From NCBI RefSeq assembly GCF_025118155.1, contig NW_026251388.1, positions 1,116,001 through 1,180,000 on the forward strand: a stretch of 64,000 bases of DNA, read 5' to 3'. Positions 58,647 through 64,000 of the stretch are shown one piece after another. Within the stretch, counting starts at the first letter, position 1, and each line of letters starts with the position of its first letter. Source of the DNA: Cokeromyces recurvatus (Eukaryota; Mucoromycota; Mucoromycetes; Mucorales; Mucoraceae). A program made the position numbers and the translations under genes. The notes beneath the pieces were generated by a model. It was given only the letters and a program-made list of their open reading frames with translations. It had not been told where the DNA came from and did not search any database.

Positions 58647-58686
<40 letters not shown>

Positions 58687-58985
58687 CATTCTATAAAAAT
58701 ATATGACTGTCGTTTATAAGCTTTTCTTTTTTTCGTAAGATTAGATTTATAGATAAATTGAGACATTAATTTAAAGTTTTGACTTTAGTATTTAATAATA
58801 ATATACATTATAATAAAGTAGTAGCTTTTATTTATTATTGCTATTTATATGTATTATATACATATATAAAAAAAAAGGGTCTAGGTATAATAGATATATA
58901 CAAATTATATGTACAAAGAGAGAAAGATATTATTATTATATGTACACATTGTGATATAAAAAAGTATATAATTATACAGAATTGT
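58246..58985. other. Convergent intergenic region
   Basis: Shared 3' region of TOP2 and the minus-strand orphan; T34 near 58650-58683, TA-rich tracts. No gene seen. Confidence 0.5.
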
Positions 58986-59444
58986 CTAAAATTTAGTTGA
59001 TACTACTCTTGGTATAGATGATGTAATGTTGGAGCTTGATCTGCTACTAGTAGCGTTATCCTTCTTCTTAATAGAGAAATTACTTAAGAAATGCTTGAAT
59101 TTGGCACCTAGTAAATGATGATATTTGTGGCTAATTTGTGATGATGACTGGGAAGAAGATAAAGTTATGTCAGCAGTCGTATCATCTGTAGTAGTAGGCG
59201 TGGTTTTTTCAATAATAGGAGGATGATGATGATATTCTTTTCGTGGAATTGTAATTGGTTCTACAGTTGCATTTGTTACTATGGTAGTATCTTGTTTATT
59301 TGATATTATAGAAGGATCAGATAAAGTTACTGAAGAAGAATAAAACGATTCACTAGTTGAATAACTGTTATTATCCAATTCTTCAAAAATAGGCTGTGTT
59401 AGATCGATATCGAAACGTTCAATAAATTTTGATGTATACGACAT
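58986..59444 (-). CDS. Ser/Thr-rich orphan protein
   Basis: Single exon, 152 residues, not recognised. It begins MSYTSKFIERFDIDLTQPIF and is rich in Ser and Thr, with a His patch (EYHHHPP). A short basic helix near the end (LLGAKFKHFLSNFSIKKK) could bind membranes or acidic partners. Uniform coding texture over 450 bases, and a clear start preceded by AT-rich sequence, support a gene; no homologue is claimed. Confidence 0.58.
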   Translation of the reverse strand: MSYTSKFIERFDIDLTQPIFEELDNNSYSTSESFYSSSVTLSDPSIISNKQDTTIVTNATVEPITIPRKEYHHHPPIIEKTTPTTTDDTTADITLSSSQSSSQISHKYHHLLGAKFKHFLSNFSIKKKDNATSSRSSSNITSSIPRVVSTKF

Positions 59445-59607
59445 TGTGGGTAATAAAATAAAACGAAATAAAGATTTAGTTTAAAGAAGAGAAGCCATTA
59501 TATATATTTATAAAGATAAATATTTTTTTTTTTTTTTAATCGTTACATGTTTTTTAACCAATGTAATTTTTGATTTATAAATAATATGCAAAAATTTAAA
59601 CTCAAGC

Positions 59608-59645
<38 letters not shown>

Positions 59646-60079
59646 TTTAATCTACCAAACCTTTCTTGTGTTTGCTTGAAAAAAATAAACAAGGATAGAA
59701 CTGTGTTATTTAGATTTAACTATACAAGTCATTTTATACATGTATTTATAGTTTAGTTATTCATAAAAATAAAGAGTCGTCTCTTTTTTCTTGTATTTTG
59801 TATTCATATTTCTAGAAAAAAGATTTGGGACTTTATTTCCAAATATAGTATTTGATTGTCTTTTGTTTAATCTGACATTTCTATGGAAATAAATTAACCA
59901 ATCCAGGATTATTGTTACTATTACATCATCGTAACAGCCAAGTAGTGTGTTATGTTTTTGAATAATAATGATAATAATAATAATACATATTATAAATGCA
60001 TGATTTACTTTACATTAATTAATAATAGTACTTTATAAAATGTGACTTGTTACATATCTTATTTCCTTTCTTACTATTG

Positions 60080-60113
<34 letters not shown>

Positions 60114-60927
60114 TCCTCCTGCTTTATTGGATTAAACATATGCAATAAAATGAATTGATAAATTTAACTTCCTGTCCAATGATTATAAGCCTTTTTTTTT
60201 TTTGGCAGCTCTTTTGCTGCTCGTAGTAATAGTAGTCGTCTTCTTTTTTCTCCAATCATAAAATAAATAAAGTAAAAATGAAGTAAAGTTATAATTATGC
60301 CTTCTTTTCTCTCTCTCTCCCTCTCTCTCTCTTTTTATTCATTTAACACACGTTATTCGTTCAACAATAAAAATGAAATATATATATTTAGGATGAAACA
60401 CATCCTAATCAAACTTGGCCTGTAGCAGCATAGTTATTATAGATCTTCTTCCCTCCCCCCTGAACTATTTTAATTTTAATTTTACAACAGTTTCATAAAT
60501 AAGTTTAATAAAATGGCAGCAACAACACATTGTCATTATTAACAAATAACCCGCTGCTATATTATAAATAGAACCGTATATCTATCTTTCTCTCTCACAC
60601 ACTCTTAAAAAAAAATAGATCTGATTATATATTGCATCAGAATTATAAGCAAATCAATGAATTATTTAGCTCATAGATTGGAGCTTATAACTGGGCTTTT
60701 TTTTTTCTTTTCTTTTTTTTCTTCCAACTATATAATTAATTTGAATTATCATGTTTATTTTTATATAAAAGTGCTGGTCTACATGTAAATAGAAATCTTT
60801 TTAAATAATCTACAAAATGAAAAATAATATGTATAATATAAAAAACAAGAGTTAAGATTTTAAGGAAATAGGGAAGAGGTTGGGGTAGAAAGGAAAATAA
60901 AAGTTGGGAGGGGGATATTTGTTAAAT
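59445..60927. other. Intergenic, 1.5 kb
   Basis: T runs (T31 near 60082-60112), (TC)n near 60308-60333, short repeats. A 31-codon open frame on the complement near 60167-60262 (MIGEKRRRLLLRAAKELP...) is too short to call. Otherwise nothing seen. Confidence 0.45.
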
Positions 60928-63393
<2,466 letters not shown>

Positions 63394-64000
63394 GTTATGA
63401 AAAAATTGGAATGAAAAAAAAAAGTGGGGAAAAAAGAAGAGAAAAAAAGAGAATAAGAAAAAAGGACAAAGCTTTTTATATGCCAGGTACCTTTGCAAAA
63501 AAAATCTTTGCCGGGGTTAACTTGGACAAAAAAATGAGTCTAAATTTTCCTTCTAATTTTTTCGATTTTTGATTACAGGTTATTTCTCCTCATTAAATCT
63601 TAACTAACAGTTGATAGAAAATGCTAGTAAAATGCATATTGTAGCACAAATAAGTGCCTTTTTTTTATTTTATTTTTTTTTTATTTATTTTCTGCATTTA
63701 TTACTTGCAATAAAAAAAAGACTTTGACATAAATTTTATTGCGCAGTATAAAGGCCGTAGTTTTAAATTTATCTTCAAGGATAAACATTATAGGTTATGA
63801 TGCTTTTTTTTTCTATTTTTTTTAACCAATCATTTATTACTTACATAAACGAACAGATTTCAAAATTTAATGGAGTAGATGCATACAAAAAAAAAAGGAA
63901 AAAAGTGATCTTTTCCAAAGCGAACTTCCTTCACTTCTTCTCCTTTCTTTCTTTTTCTTCTTATCTATTAATCATGTTTATTTACTTTTAAATGAAAAGT
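63394..64000. promoter_or_regulatory. Upstream region of the mitochondrial Hsp70 gene
   Basis: A/G-rich then T-rich sequence up to the window edge. I looked for heat-shock elements (alternating GAA/TTC units) and found none convincing. No gene seen. Confidence 0.4.

Noticed and set aside
60167..60262. 31-codon basic open frame on the complement (MIGEKRRRLLLRAAKELP...)
   Set aside because: Too short, contains an A run, and an alternative frame over the same bases is equally open; no splice partners found.
63394..63700. Search for heat-shock elements upstream of the Hsp70 gene
   Set aside because: Only isolated TTC units were found, not the alternating GAA/TTC array needed.

Overview
This window is nuclear DNA from a fungus. 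It is AT-rich, full of long A and T runs, and its genes are cut by many short GT-AG introns (mostly about 45-130 bases). Branch sites resembling CTAAC/TTAAC can be seen in several introns. The proteins (RTP1, PSP1, Mtf2-like, Vma10, zuotin, mitochondrial Hsp70, a RAMP4/Ysy6-like protein) are fungal in type. A decayed member of a protein family and a tyrosine-recombinase relic, both of which I associate from memory with Mucoromycota, point to a Mucorales-like fungus. No database search was possible, so that placement is inference.

Layout, left to right: a partial SNF2/STH1 chromatin ATPase leaving the left edge (-); a possible small orphan gene (-); the PP2A catalytic subunit (+); an importin-alpha-like ARM protein (+); an LYR-domain mitochondrial protein (-); Rab18 (+). 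From about 9.3 to 15.6 kb lies a gene graveyard, with one frameshifted pseudogene, one tyrosine-recombinase pseudogene, other decayed coding fragments and a 48-base direct repeat about 3.9 kb apart. Then come a RAMP4-like protein (+), a 16-exon dipeptidyl peptidase (+), a stand-alone voltage-sensor-like membrane protein (+), zuotin (-), a predicted pseudokinase (+), an Mtf2-like mitochondrial protein (+), a RAD16-like SNF2/RING ATPase (+), a long-chain acyl-CoA synthetase (+), a large orphan protein (+), V-ATPase subunit G (-) divergent from ribosomal protein L3 (+), a PSP1-domain protein (+), RTP1/TANGO6 (+), a tiny Cys-rich gene (-), a gene-poor 4 kb with decayed coding traces, a stand-alone WWE-domain miniprotein (+), DNA topoisomerase II (+), a Ser/Thr-rich orphan (-) and mitochondrial Hsp70 (-).

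There are no operons. Several genes touch common themes: chromatin and DNA topology (SNF2, RAD16-like, TOP2), protein import and folding (importin-like, zuotin, Hsp70, RAMP4, RTP1), endomembranes (Rab18, V-ATPase G, dipeptidyl peptidase) and lipid activation (acyl-CoA synthetase). RPL3, zuotin and Hsp70 use C-ending, highly expressed-type codons, unlike their AT-ending neighbours.

The most unusual structural signals are in the splicing. Three genes have a first coding exon that is only the ATG. RPL3 has 8- and 11-base exons. The RAD16-like gene has a 5-base exon whose upstream intron is itself an open, in-frame 23-codon insert. Several 3' splice sites are preceded by T-run/A-run blocks instead of a normal pyrimidine tract. 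All exon joins were deduced by eye from reading frame, splice dinucleotides and protein-family continuity.
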